From Streptomyces sp. MBT53 (GTDB lineage: Bacteria; Actinomycetota; Actinomycetes; Streptomycetales; Streptomycetaceae): a DNA stretch of 64,000 bases. Within the stretch, counting starts at the first letter, position 1, and the number at the start of each line of letters is the position of its first letter. The notes under the pieces were generated by a model. That model saw only the letters and a program-made list of their open reading frames with translations, ran no database searches and was not told the origin of the DNA. This document shows, one piece after another, positions 13,254 to 20,459 of this stretch. Both the position numbers and the translations under genes were made by a program. The stretch is taken from positions 1 to 64,000 of the forward strand of contig NZ_JAEQAZ010000016.1 in the NCBI RefSeq assembly GCF_016654115.1, in the 5' to 3' direction.

Positions 13254-14111
13254 TCACCCCGTGGCCAGCAACAACGTCCCCACCAACGCGAGTCCCGCCC
13301 CCGCCGCCTGCACAGCCCGCAGCCGCTCACTCAGGAAGCCGCGCGCGGCCAGCGACGTGACCACCGGATAGAGCGAGGCGAGGACCGCCGCCACGGTGAT
13401 CGGCCCGTGCTGCGCGGCGATCGAGTACGTTCCGTTGGCCGCGACATCGGCGAGTCCCACGAAGCCCAGCGCCGACAGCGAGGCCCAGCGGAAGCCGCCC
13501 TCCGGGAGCGCGGTCCCGCCCCGCCGCACGGAGACGCGGAGCGCGGCCCCGCCCGTGGCCACGCTCGTCACGCGCTGCACGAACAGCGAGAGGAAGAGAC
13601 CGGTGACGTTGGTGGACGCCTCCGCGATCAGCGCGAACACCGTGCCGAAACCGAGCGCGGCGATCAGGGTGAGCAGGATGGTCTGCCGCTGCACGGGAGC
13701 GCCCCGCAACTGAGGGCCGCCCGCCAGGACGACTCCGGTGACCGCGACCGCGATCCCCGCCACCTGTATCAGCCCGGGCCGCTCCCCGAGGAACAGCCCG
13801 AGCCCGACCGGTACGGCCACGCTCAGCGTGCCGAGCGGTGAGACGACGCCCATCGGGCCCAGCGCGAGCGCCTTGTAGAAGGAGAGGAGCGCGACCGGCC
13901 CCACCAGCCCCGCCGCGAACGCGAACCACAGGCGCGGCCCGGCCTCGCTCCAGCCGCCGGTGGCGATCACGACCGCGCCGAGCACGACCGCCGCGATGCC
14001 CTGCGACACGACGACGACCGTCAGCGCCGGGGACCTTCGGGTGAGCAGACCTCCGCCGAAGTCGGCCAGCCCCCACAGGAGGCTGGTGGCCAGGGCGAAG
14101 AATGCTGTCAC
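13254..14111 (-). CDS. EamA/DMT-family transporter
   Basis: 285 residues, GTG start (VTAFFALATSLLWGLADFGGG) with GAGG 6 nt upstream. About ten hydrophobic helices arranged as two EamA repeats; the second begins near QTILLTLIAALGFGTVFALIAEAS. Family members export amino acids or other small metabolites. It is divergent from an XRE-cupin regulator at 14218, which probably controls it; the gap holds three spaced copies of a TTCAGTGAAC-like motif. The substrate is unknown. Confidence 0.87.
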   Translation of the reverse strand: MTAFFALATSLLWGLADFGGGLLTRRSPALTVVVVSQGIAAVVLGAVVIATGGWSEAGPRLWFAFAAGLVGPVALLSFYKALALGPMGVVSPLGTLSVAVPVGLGLFLGERPGLIQVAGIAVAVTGVVLAGGPQLRGAPVQRQTILLTLIAALGFGTVFALIAEASTNVTGLFLSLFVQRVTSVATGGAALRVSVRRGGTALPEGGFRWASLSALGFVGLADVAANGTYSIAAQHGPITVAAVLASLYPVVTSLAARGFLSERLRAVQAAGAGLALVGTLLLATG

Positions 14112-14130
14112 GGGGTGCCTCGCAGTACAG

Positions 14131-14203
14131 TTCGGTGAACGATCGGGTGCACCACACCGTAGTTCAGTGAAGTGAACCCTGTCATCCATAATATTGAACT
14201 GAA
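14131..14203. promoter_or_regulatory. Three phased operator-like motifs between the EamA and XRE genes
   Basis: TTCGGTGAAC (14131-14140), TTCAGTGAAG (14163-14172) and, inverted, TTGAACTGAA (14194-14203) are spaced 31-32 bp apart, about three helical turns. They span the whole divergent promoter region. Probable target of the XRE-cupin protein. Confidence 0.55.
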
Positions 14204-14217
14204 GGTATGGACGGAAC

Positions 14218-14802
14218 GTGTCGGACCTCGACCTGCTGAACCAGTCCCTGGCGCGCAACGTCAAGCACTGGCGCTCGGTGCGCGGCTTCACCCTGGACGT
14301 GCTGGCCGCGCGGGCCGCCGTCAGCCGGGGCATGCTCATCCAGATCGAGCAGGCCCGCACCAATCCCAGCATCGGTACGGTCGTCAAGATCGGCGACGCC
14401 CTCGGGGTCAGCATCACCACCCTGCTCGACTACGAACAGGGCCCGAAGGTCCGCATCGTCCCCGCCGACCGGGCCGTACGGCTCTGGCACACCGAGGCCG
14501 GCAGCTACAACCGCCTCCTCGCCGGCACTGAGGCACCCGGACCGCTGGAGATGTGGGACTGGCTGCTGATGCCGGGGGAGAGCAGCTCCTCCGAGCCCCA
14601 TCCCACCGGCACCGTCGAACTGGTCCATGTCACCGCCGGCGAGCTGACCCTCACCGTGGACGGCGAGGACCACCTCGTCCCGGCCGGCGCGAGCGCCACC
14701 TTCGAGGCCAACACCCCGCACACATACGGGAATCGGGGCGCGGTACCGATGGAGATGGTGATGGCGGTGTCCGTCCCGCCGGTGCACCGCGACACCCCGT
14801 GA
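14218..14802 (+). CDS. XRE-family regulator with C-terminal cupin
   Basis: 194 residues from GTG. The N-terminal helix-turn-helix (residues 10-66; LDVLAARAAVSRGMLIQIEQ followed by NPSIGTVVKIGDALGVS) is typical of XRE. The C-terminal cupin (about 110-180; VELVHVTAGELTLTVDGEDH, then HTYGNRG) should bind a small effector. Proteins of this layout usually repress a metabolic or export gene and respond to its substrate. Divergence from the EamA transporter points to that gene as target, plus self-control. Confidence 0.88.
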   Translation: MSDLDLLNQSLARNVKHWRSVRGFTLDVLAARAAVSRGMLIQIEQARTNPSIGTVVKIGDALGVSITTLLDYEQGPKVRIVPADRAVRLWHTEAGSYNRLLAGTEAPGPLEMWDWLLMPGESSSSEPHPTGTVELVHVTAGELTLTVDGEDHLVPAGASATFEANTPHTYGNRGAVPMEMVMAVSVPPVHRDTP

Positions 14803-14821
14803 ACGGCCGCCGTACGACTGT

Positions 14822-14827
14822 TAGCGT
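14822..14827 (+). promoter_or_regulatory. -10 box (TAGCGT) for a leaderless transcript
   Basis: TAGCGT, 6-nt spacer, ATG at 14834, with no Shine-Dalgarno sequence between. Confidence 0.5.
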
Positions 14828-14833
14828 GCCGTC

Positions 14834-15391
14834 ATGCGCGCACCCATCGGACACTTCGACCACGCCACCCCGGCCCCCGACTGCCTCGACGAACTGATCC
14901 GCCCGGTCGCCGAGGCCGTGCGCGGCTGGCACGGCAGCGTCCCCGCCGATCAGATCGTCTACGTCGACACCGACCCGGAGTGGGCCGACACCGCCACGTT
15001 CGTCGAGCACTACGGCCGGGAGCTGCTGGAGCAGTCCGCGAACTGTGTGGTCGTGGCCGGGAAGCGCGGCGGCGAGACCACGCTCGCCGCCTGCGTGGTC
15101 CTGTCCACCACCCGCGCCGACGTCAACGGCCTGGTCCGCCGCCAACTCGGCGCCCGCAAGGCCTCGTTCGCCTCCATGGACACGGCGACCGGCGAGAGCG
15201 GCATGGAGTACGGCGGCATCACGCCCATCGGACTCCCCGCCGACTGGCCGGTGTTGGTGGACTCCGCCGTCGTCGACCTCCCGTACGTCCTGGTCGGCAG
15301 CGGACGCCGGCGCGGCAAACTCCTCGTCCCCGGCAAGGCGTTCGCGGAACTTCCGGGCGCGGTCGTACTCGAAGGTCTCGGGGTCGCCTGA
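14834..15391 (+). CDS. YbaK/EbsC-type aminoacyl-tRNA deacylase-like protein
   Basis: 185 residues. The central and C-terminal region matches the YbaK/ProRS-editing fold: a strand ending CVVVAGKRGGETTLAACVVL, the RKASFAS segment with the conserved Lys, GMEYGGITPIGLP (GGxxPxGLP signature) and VDSAVVDLPYVLVGSGRR. Family members hydrolyse mischarged aminoacyl-tRNAs; the substrate here is not inferable. The ATG is 6 nt after TAGCGT (14822-14827), so the transcript is probably leaderless. It ends 2 bp from the convergent CDF gene. Confidence 0.8.
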   Translation: MRAPIGHFDHATPAPDCLDELIRPVAEAVRGWHGSVPADQIVYVDTDPEWADTATFVEHYGRELLEQSANCVVVAGKRGGETTLAACVVLSTTRADVNGLVRRQLGARKASFASMDTATGESGMEYGGITPIGLPADWPVLVDSAVVDLPYVLVGSGRRRGKLLVPGKAFAELPGAVVLEGLGVA

Positions 15392-15393
15392 TC

Positions 15394-16431
15394 TCAGGCC
15401 ATGCTGTGGTGGTGGGCCAACTCCCCGTGCGGGTCCGCCTCGCCCGGCACCGGTGCCGGGTCGGCGTGCACCAGGGCCGCGGTGAGCCTCGGTACCGCGT
15501 GCAGCAGCGCGTGCTCCGCCGCCACGGCGACGGCGTGGGCCTGCCGTACCGTCGCCTCCCCGTCCACGACCACCGCGACCTCGGCGCGCAGCCGGTGCCC
15601 GATCCAGCGCAGCCGCAACTCGCCCACCCCGCGCACCCCTTCGACCTCCCGCACGGCGTGCTCGGCCCGGTCCACGAGTTCGGGATCCACGGCGTCCATC
15701 ACCCGCCGGAACACCTCGCGCGCCGCGTCCCGCAGCACCAGCGCGATGGCGGCGGTGATCGCCAACCCCACGAGCGGGTCGGCGAGTTGCCACCCCAGCG
15801 CCGAACCGCCGGCGCCGATCAGCACGGCCAGTGAGGTGAACCCGTCGGTGCGGGCGTGCAGTCCGTCGGCGACCAGCGCGGCCGAGCCGATCTCCCGCCC
15901 GACCCGGATCCGGTACCTGGCCACCCACTCGTTGCCGACGAAGCCGGCCAGCGCCGCCCCCGCGACCGCCATGACATGCGTGACGGGCCGCGGATCGAGC
16001 AGCCGGTCCACCGCCGCCCAGGCCGCGAAGGCGGCGGACGCGGCGATCGTCAGCACGATCGCGATCCCGGCCAGGTCCTCGGCCCGGCCGTAGCCGTAGG
16101 TGAAGCGCCGGGTCGCCGCGCGACGGCCGAGCACGAACGCGATGCCCAGCGGTACGGCGGTCAGCGCGTCCGCCGCGTTGTGGACCGTGTCGCCGAGCAG
16201 CGCGACCGACCCGGACAGCACGACCACGACCGCCTGCGCCAGCGCCGTCGCACCGAGCACCGCGAGCGACACCCAGAGCGCGCGCATGCCGCGGGCCGAG
16301 GACTCCAGGGCGGAGTCGAGCTTGTCGGCGGTCTCGTGGGAGTGGGGGGTGAGGAGGTGGGTGAGACGGTGGCGGATGCCCCTGGGGGCGTGGTGGTGGT
16401 GATGGTGCTCGTGGTGGTGCTGGTCGCTCAC
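15394..16431 (-). CDS. Cation diffusion facilitator (zinc/cobalt-type efflux transporter)
   Basis: 345 residues, GTG start with AAGGGGA upstream. A His-rich N terminus (SDQHHHEHHHHHH) precedes six membrane helices. The metal-site motifs are present: GDTVHNAADA in helix II and DGLHARTDG in helix V, the H-x-x-x-D pattern of CDF proteins. A C-terminal metallochaperone-like domain (about 245-335) and a final HHHSMA follow. It should export Zn2+ or Co2+ in exchange for protons. It is divergent from an ArsR regulator 59 bp away. Confidence 0.93.
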   Translation of the reverse strand: MSDQHHHEHHHHHHAPRGIRHRLTHLLTPHSHETADKLDSALESSARGMRALWVSLAVLGATALAQAVVVVLSGSVALLGDTVHNAADALTAVPLGIAFVLGRRAATRRFTYGYGRAEDLAGIAIVLTIAASAAFAAWAAVDRLLDPRPVTHVMAVAGAALAGFVGNEWVARYRIRVGREIGSAALVADGLHARTDGFTSLAVLIGAGGSALGWQLADPLVGLAITAAIALVLRDAAREVFRRVMDAVDPELVDRAEHAVREVEGVRGVGELRLRWIGHRLRAEVAVVVDGEATVRQAHAVAVAAEHALLHAVPRLTAALVHADPAPVPGEADPHGELAHHHSMA

Positions 16432-16484
16432 GTGCGTCCCCTTCCGGTGCGCGGGTGGACGTACGGCGCCCACGGGACCATTAT

Positions 16485-16500
16485 GTGCGTATGAGCGCAC
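16485..16500. promoter_or_regulatory. Inverted repeat over the arsR start, candidate operator
   Basis: GTGCG-TATGAG-CGCAC has perfect 5-bp arms and covers the ATG of the regulator. Further TGCGCA half-sites follow within about 30 bp. ArsR/SmtB repressors bind such dyads near their own start. Confidence 0.45.
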
Positions 16501-16850
16501 GCATGCACCTATCACCTGCGCACGATGCGCATCCGCGCACCCCGGGCGAGGAACAGTTCGCGCTGGCCGCCGAACTCCTGGCCCTCCTCGGCGACCGCAC
16601 CCGCCTGACCCTCCTCCACGCCCTGACGGCGGGCGAGTCCGACGTCACCACCCTCACGGAGGCGTGCGACGCGGCCCGCCCGGCCGTCAGCCAGCACCTG
16701 GCGCGGCTGCGTCTCGCGGGCCTGGTGACCACGCGCAAGGAGGGCCGCCGGGTCATCTACGCACTGAGCGACGGTCATCTACGACGGCTCGTCGACGAGG
16801 CGTTGAACGTGGCGGACCACCGGCTCAACGACCGCCCGCCGCACGACTGA
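16491..16850 (+). CDS. ArsR/SmtB-family metal-responsive repressor
   Basis: 119 residues with a winged helix-turn-helix: LLGDRTRLTLLHALTAGESDV, then TLTEACDAARPAVSQHLARLRLAGLVTTRKEGRRVIYALSDGHL region, typical for ArsR. His residues near the N terminus (HLSPAHDAHPR) and C terminus (DHRLNDRPPHD) could bind Zn-type metals. It probably represses the divergent CDF exporter and is relieved by metal. The ATG at 16491 starts a normal-length protein; an earlier in-frame ATG at 16455 lies in the exporter's promoter region and is less likely. Confidence 0.9.
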   Translation: MSARMHLSPAHDAHPRTPGEEQFALAAELLALLGDRTRLTLLHALTAGESDVTTLTEACDAARPAVSQHLARLRLAGLVTTRKEGRRVIYALSDGHLRRLVDEALNVADHRLNDRPPHD

Positions 16851-16853
16851 GGT

Positions 16854-18074
16854 TCAGCGCTGGGGGTCCTTGCCCAGGTACGACTCCGCGAACGCGAGCC
16901 CCGCGGAAGGGGATTGGAAGACCCGGCGCAGTCGGGCGAGGGTGGTGCCCGCGAGGTACGGATCGCCCGACGAGGCGCCGTGGTACACCTCGGAGAGCCA
17001 GCGGGAGAACTCCTGGTACTCCCAGACCCGGCCCAGGCAGGCCTCGGAGTAGCCGCCCAGGCCCGCCGATTCGCCCCTCGTGAGGTGGGCGACGAGCGCG
17101 TCACCGAGCAGGAACGCGTCGTGCAGGGCGAGGTTCATGCCCTTGGCGGCGATGGGCGCGGTGAGGTGGGCCGCGTCGCCCGCGAGGTAGAGCCGGCCGA
17201 ACACCATGGGTTCGACAACGTAGTTGTGCATGTCGAGCACGCGCTTCTCGATCAGCCGGCCCTCGGTCAGCGGCGGGGCGCCGGTCGCGGCGAGCCGGTG
17301 CTGCAGCTCGGACCAGACGCGGTCGTCCGGCCAGTCGGCGGGGTCGTCGCCGGGTGGGCATTCGAGGTAGTAGCGGGTGATGTCGGGGCTGCGTGCCATG
17401 TGCCCGGCGAAGCCGCGCGGATGGACGCCGAACAGGACGCAGTCCGAGGACGGCGGCGCCTCGGCGAGCAGCGCGAGCCAGCCGATGCCGTAGTCGTGCC
17501 GAGCGGTGCGGGCCCGCTCCGGGGGTATCGCGGCCCGGCTCACCCCGCGCGCACCGTCGCAGCCCGCGACGAAGTCCCCGTGCACGAGCTGCCGTTGACC
17601 GGTTTCGTCGGTGTACGACACTGCCGGGCGGTCGGTGTCGAGGTCGTGCAGCTCGACGTCCCGCACGCCGAAGCGGATCGCGCCGCCGCGCACGTCCGCG
17701 TACTCCCGCACCAGGTCCGTCACCAGCAACGGCTGCGGATAGACGTAGTGGTGATGCCCCGTCAACTCCGTGTAGGAGAACCGGTGTCGCTGCCCGCCGA
17801 AGCGGAACTCGCACTGGGTGTGCCGCTGCGCGCGCTCCAACAGGTTCTGGGCGAGGCCGCGTTGCTCAAGGCCGCGGACGGCCCACTCCTCGATGACCCC
17901 GGCCCGGGGCCGCTGTTCGATGAACTCCCTGGTCTCGGTCTCCAGGACCAGACAGTCGACTCCGGCCGCGCGCAGGATGTTGCCGACGGTGAGCCCGGCA
18001 GGGCCGGCGCCCACGACGACGACCGGAAAGCGGGGAACGGACGATGAGTTGGGGTGGGGGGACGCGAAAGTCAC
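16854..18074 (-). CDS. pobA: 4-hydroxybenzoate 3-monooxygenase-like flavoprotein
   Basis: About 406 residues from GTG at 18074 (PobA is about 394). FAD-binding motifs are clear: VVVVGAGPAGLTVGNIL at the N terminus, GCDGARG mid-protein and LAGDAAHLTAPIAAKGMNLALHD near 290. The sequence also carries PobA-type signatures (VIEEWAVRGLEQRGLA; YVYPQPLLVTDLV). The expected reaction is NADPH- and O2-dependent hydroxylation of 4-hydroxybenzoate to protocatechuate. No pca ring-cleavage genes are visible near, so substrate is assigned by family only. The start is uncertain, as no good ribosome site is seen. It converges on arsR with a 3-bp gap. Confidence 0.85.
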   Translation of the reverse strand: MTFASPHPNSSSVPRFPVVVVGAGPAGLTVGNILRAAGVDCLVLETETREFIEQRPRAGVIEEWAVRGLEQRGLAQNLLERAQRHTQCEFRFGGQRHRFSYTELTGHHHYVYPQPLLVTDLVREYADVRGGAIRFGVRDVELHDLDTDRPAVSYTDETGQRQLVHGDFVAGCDGARGVSRAAIPPERARTARHDYGIGWLALLAEAPPSSDCVLFGVHPRGFAGHMARSPDITRYYLECPPGDDPADWPDDRVWSELQHRLAATGAPPLTEGRLIEKRVLDMHNYVVEPMVFGRLYLAGDAAHLTAPIAAKGMNLALHDAFLLGDALVAHLTRGESAGLGGYSEACLGRVWEYQEFSRWLSEVYHGASSGDPYLAGTTLARLRRVFQSPSAGLAFAESYLGKDPQR

Positions 18075-18158
18075 CGGTCCAGTATGACGGTGGCCCGACA
18101 ACCGAGAACCGGCCGCCTGGACGGCGGCCGGTTCGGATCGCGGGGGAGGAGGGTCGGA

Positions 18159-19826
18159 TCAGTGCGCGGGCGCGTCCGTGATCACGACCTCGTCGATGCT
18201 GCGCTCGATGTCCTCGACCGTGGACGAAGTCGCCTTGGCCCAGTAGTAGATGCCGATCGAGAACGCGGCGATGAGCAGGATGTCCCACCACAGCGGGATG
18301 TTGCCCTGGCCGCCGAAGCCGCCCTGCCAGGAGATCAGGCCCATGCCCAGCAGGTAGACCGGCAGCCACTGCGCGGCCTTGAAGTCCAGTCGGGGCGCGT
18401 CCGGCAGGTTGTTGCTGTGGGCGTAGTAGGCGTAGCCGCCGAGCAGGAGGTAGCCGAGCAGGATCGCCAGGCCGAGCCGCCACAGGGTGTCCCAACCCGC
18501 CCAGTAGATGATCAGGTTGGCGACCACGAACGACAGCGGGGAGAGCAGCTTGCCGGCCGGCAGCCGGTACGGGCGTTCCAGGCGCGGCAGTTTGTCGGCG
18601 AAGACGCCGTAGGCAAGCGGGGCGCCCGCGTACATCAGCACGCTCGCCGAGGTGATGAAACTGACCAGCTTGTGCCAGCTGGGGAACGGCAGGAAGCAGA
18701 TCACGCCGGTCACGAAGGACATGATCAGGCCGAACCACGGCACACCGCGCGCGTCGGTCTTCGCGAAGATCTTGGGGGCGTAGCCGTTCTTCGCCAGTCC
18801 GTAGGAGACGCGTGAGGTGGCTGTGGTGTAGATCAGGCCGGTGCCGCCGGGGGAGATGATCGCGTCCAGGTAGAGGATCCAGGCCAGCCAGCCGAGGCCG
18901 ATCAGAGTCGTCAGGCCGGCCCACGGGCCGCTGTCGCCCTTGAACGCGAGGTGGCCCCAGCCGTTGGCGAAGGTGCTGTGCGGCAGTGCGGCGATGAACA
19001 CCACCTGGAGCAGTACGTAGATGACGGCACCGATCGCGACCGAGCCGAGCGTGGCGCGCGGCAGGTCCCGCTTCGGGTTGCGGCTCTCGCCCGCCAGCTG
19101 GATGGCCTGCTCGAAGCCGAGCAGCGCGAAGATGATGCCGCTGGTGCTGATCGCGGTGAGCACGCCCTTGGCGCCGAAGGGCGCGAAGCCCTCCGAGTGG
19201 AAGTTGGCGGGGTGGAAGTTGCTCGCGGCGACGATGAAGATCGCGCCCAGCGGGACGGCTATCTTCCACCAGGTCGCGGCGCTGTTGGTGTGCGCGAGCA
19301 CCCGTACGCCGAAGAAGTTCACCGCGACGAAGACCGCCATGAGCACGATCGCCACCAGCAGACCGCTGGTCGTCAGGGTCTTGTCGGCGTGCTGGAAGTG
19401 CTTCGCCCACTTCCAGTGACCGGCGTAACCGATCATGGCCTCGACCTCGATCGGCGCCACGGTCGCGGCCTGGAGCCAGGAGAACCAGCCGAACGACATG
19501 CCCGCGAGGCCGCCGAACGCGTAGTGCGGGTAGCGGGCCGTGCCGCCCGCCACCGGGAACATGCCGCCGAGTTCGGCGTGCACCAGCGCCAGCAGCACGA
19601 TCGCGACCGCGCCGATCACCCACGAGATGATCGCCGAGGGCCCGGCCTGGATGACCGCGTCGTGTGCGCCGTAGAGCCAACCGGAGCCGATGATCGAGCC
19701 GACTGATGCCCATGTCAGCCCGATCAGGCCGACGTCCCTCCGCAGGCCGCTCGGATCCCTGGTGGCCTCCGGAACGGACTGGTCAACGCTCACCATGTCA
19801 AGAGGCCTCTCGAAGTCAGCACGCAT
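18159..19826 (-). CDS. APC-superfamily amino-acid permease
   Basis: Up to 555 residues; an ATG at 19796 (MVSVDQSVP) with GAGAGG upstream is an equally good start. About 12-14 hydrophobic helices. Opens with GLIGLTWASVGSIIGSGWLYGAH, the helix I glycine-rich unwound motif of amino-acid permeases. FALLGFEQAIQLAGESRNPKRDLPRA is the conserved helix VI plus loop (GFE...E-x-xNP). The cytosolic C terminus is acidic. Substrate unknown. It stands alone, downstream of an AT-richer gap. Confidence 0.88.
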   Translation of the reverse strand: MRADFERPLDMVSVDQSVPEATRDPSGLRRDVGLIGLTWASVGSIIGSGWLYGAHDAVIQAGPSAIISWVIGAVAIVLLALVHAELGGMFPVAGGTARYPHYAFGGLAGMSFGWFSWLQAATVAPIEVEAMIGYAGHWKWAKHFQHADKTLTTSGLLVAIVLMAVFVAVNFFGVRVLAHTNSAATWWKIAVPLGAIFIVAASNFHPANFHSEGFAPFGAKGVLTAISTSGIIFALLGFEQAIQLAGESRNPKRDLPRATLGSVAIGAVIYVLLQVVFIAALPHSTFANGWGHLAFKGDSGPWAGLTTLIGLGWLAWILYLDAIISPGGTGLIYTTATSRVSYGLAKNGYAPKIFAKTDARGVPWFGLIMSFVTGVICFLPFPSWHKLVSFITSASVLMYAGAPLAYGVFADKLPRLERPYRLPAGKLLSPLSFVVANLIIYWAGWDTLWRLGLAILLGYLLLGGYAYYAHSNNLPDAPRLDFKAAQWLPVYLLGMGLISWQGGFGGQGNIPLWWDILLIAAFSIGIYYWAKATSSTVEDIERSIDEVVITDAPAH

Positions 19827-19940
19827 GCTTAACGGACGGGAGGCCTCAGGCTAGGAATGAATGAATTCTTACAGAAGTCCGTTGCCTGAAATTTTACTTG
19901 TCTTCGAAGTCTTCTTTGACATGCTCACAGGCTTCTTGCA

Positions 19941-19971
19941 GTGCCTTCATGTTGTGCCTTCATGTCGTGCC
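19941..19971. repeat. Short tandem direct repeat (13 bp x 2.4) before the permease and CoA-binding genes
   Basis: GTGCCTTCATGTT, GTGCCTTCATGTC and GTGCC follow each other in an unusually AT-rich gap (about 19860-19975) between the permease start and the end of the CoA-binding gene. Role unknown. Confidence 0.6.
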
Positions 19972-19975
19972 GAGC

Positions 19976-20389
19976 TCAGCCGCGGCCGAGCCTCGGGATC
20001 TCGATCGCCGGGCAGCGGTCCATCACCATCTCCAGGCCCGCTGCCCGGGTCCGCTCGTACGCGGCCTCGTCGATCACACCGAGCTGGAACCAGACCGCCT
20101 TCGCGCCCTTGGCGACCGCCTCGTCCGCGACCGCCCCGGCGAGGTCGCTGTTGACGAACACGTCGACGACGTCGACCTCGAAGGGGATGTCCGCGAGCGA
20201 GGCGTACCCCTGCTCGCCGTGCACCGTCTCCGCCTTGGGATGGACGGGGACGACGCGCTTGCCGAAGCGCTGCAGCACCTCCGCGACGCCGTACGCCGCG
20301 CGGGACCGGTTCGAGGACAGGCCCACGACCGCCCAGGTGTCACCGGACTCGGTGAGGATCTTGCGGACCGTTGCTGAGTCGCCGTACAC
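19976..20389 (-). CDS. CoA-binding domain protein (YccU-like)
   Basis: 137 residues, GTG start with a strong AAGGAGG site 6 nt upstream. The Rossmann-like fold is visible: TWAVVGLSSNRSRAAYGVAEVLQRFGKRVVPVHP at the N terminus, then DVVDVFVNSDLAGAVADEAVAKGAKAVWFQLGV. The C-terminal DRCPAIEIPRL motif carries the Cys typical of YccU-type proteins. Members resemble succinyl-CoA synthetase alpha N-domains and bind CoA, with no established physiological role. It is 70 bp downstream of the GH110 gene and may be cotranscribed. Confidence 0.85.
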   Translation of the reverse strand: MYGDSATVRKILTESGDTWAVVGLSSNRSRAAYGVAEVLQRFGKRVVPVHPKAETVHGEQGYASLADIPFEVDVVDVFVNSDLAGAVADEAVAKGAKAVWFQLGVIDEAAYERTRAAGLEMVMDRCPAIEIPRLGRG

Positions 20390-20459
20390 GCTCGGCCTCC
20401 TTGGTGTGCGTGCGGAGTCTGACGCGTGGCACAACGGCGCACGGCGGGCGGGGATTCCC

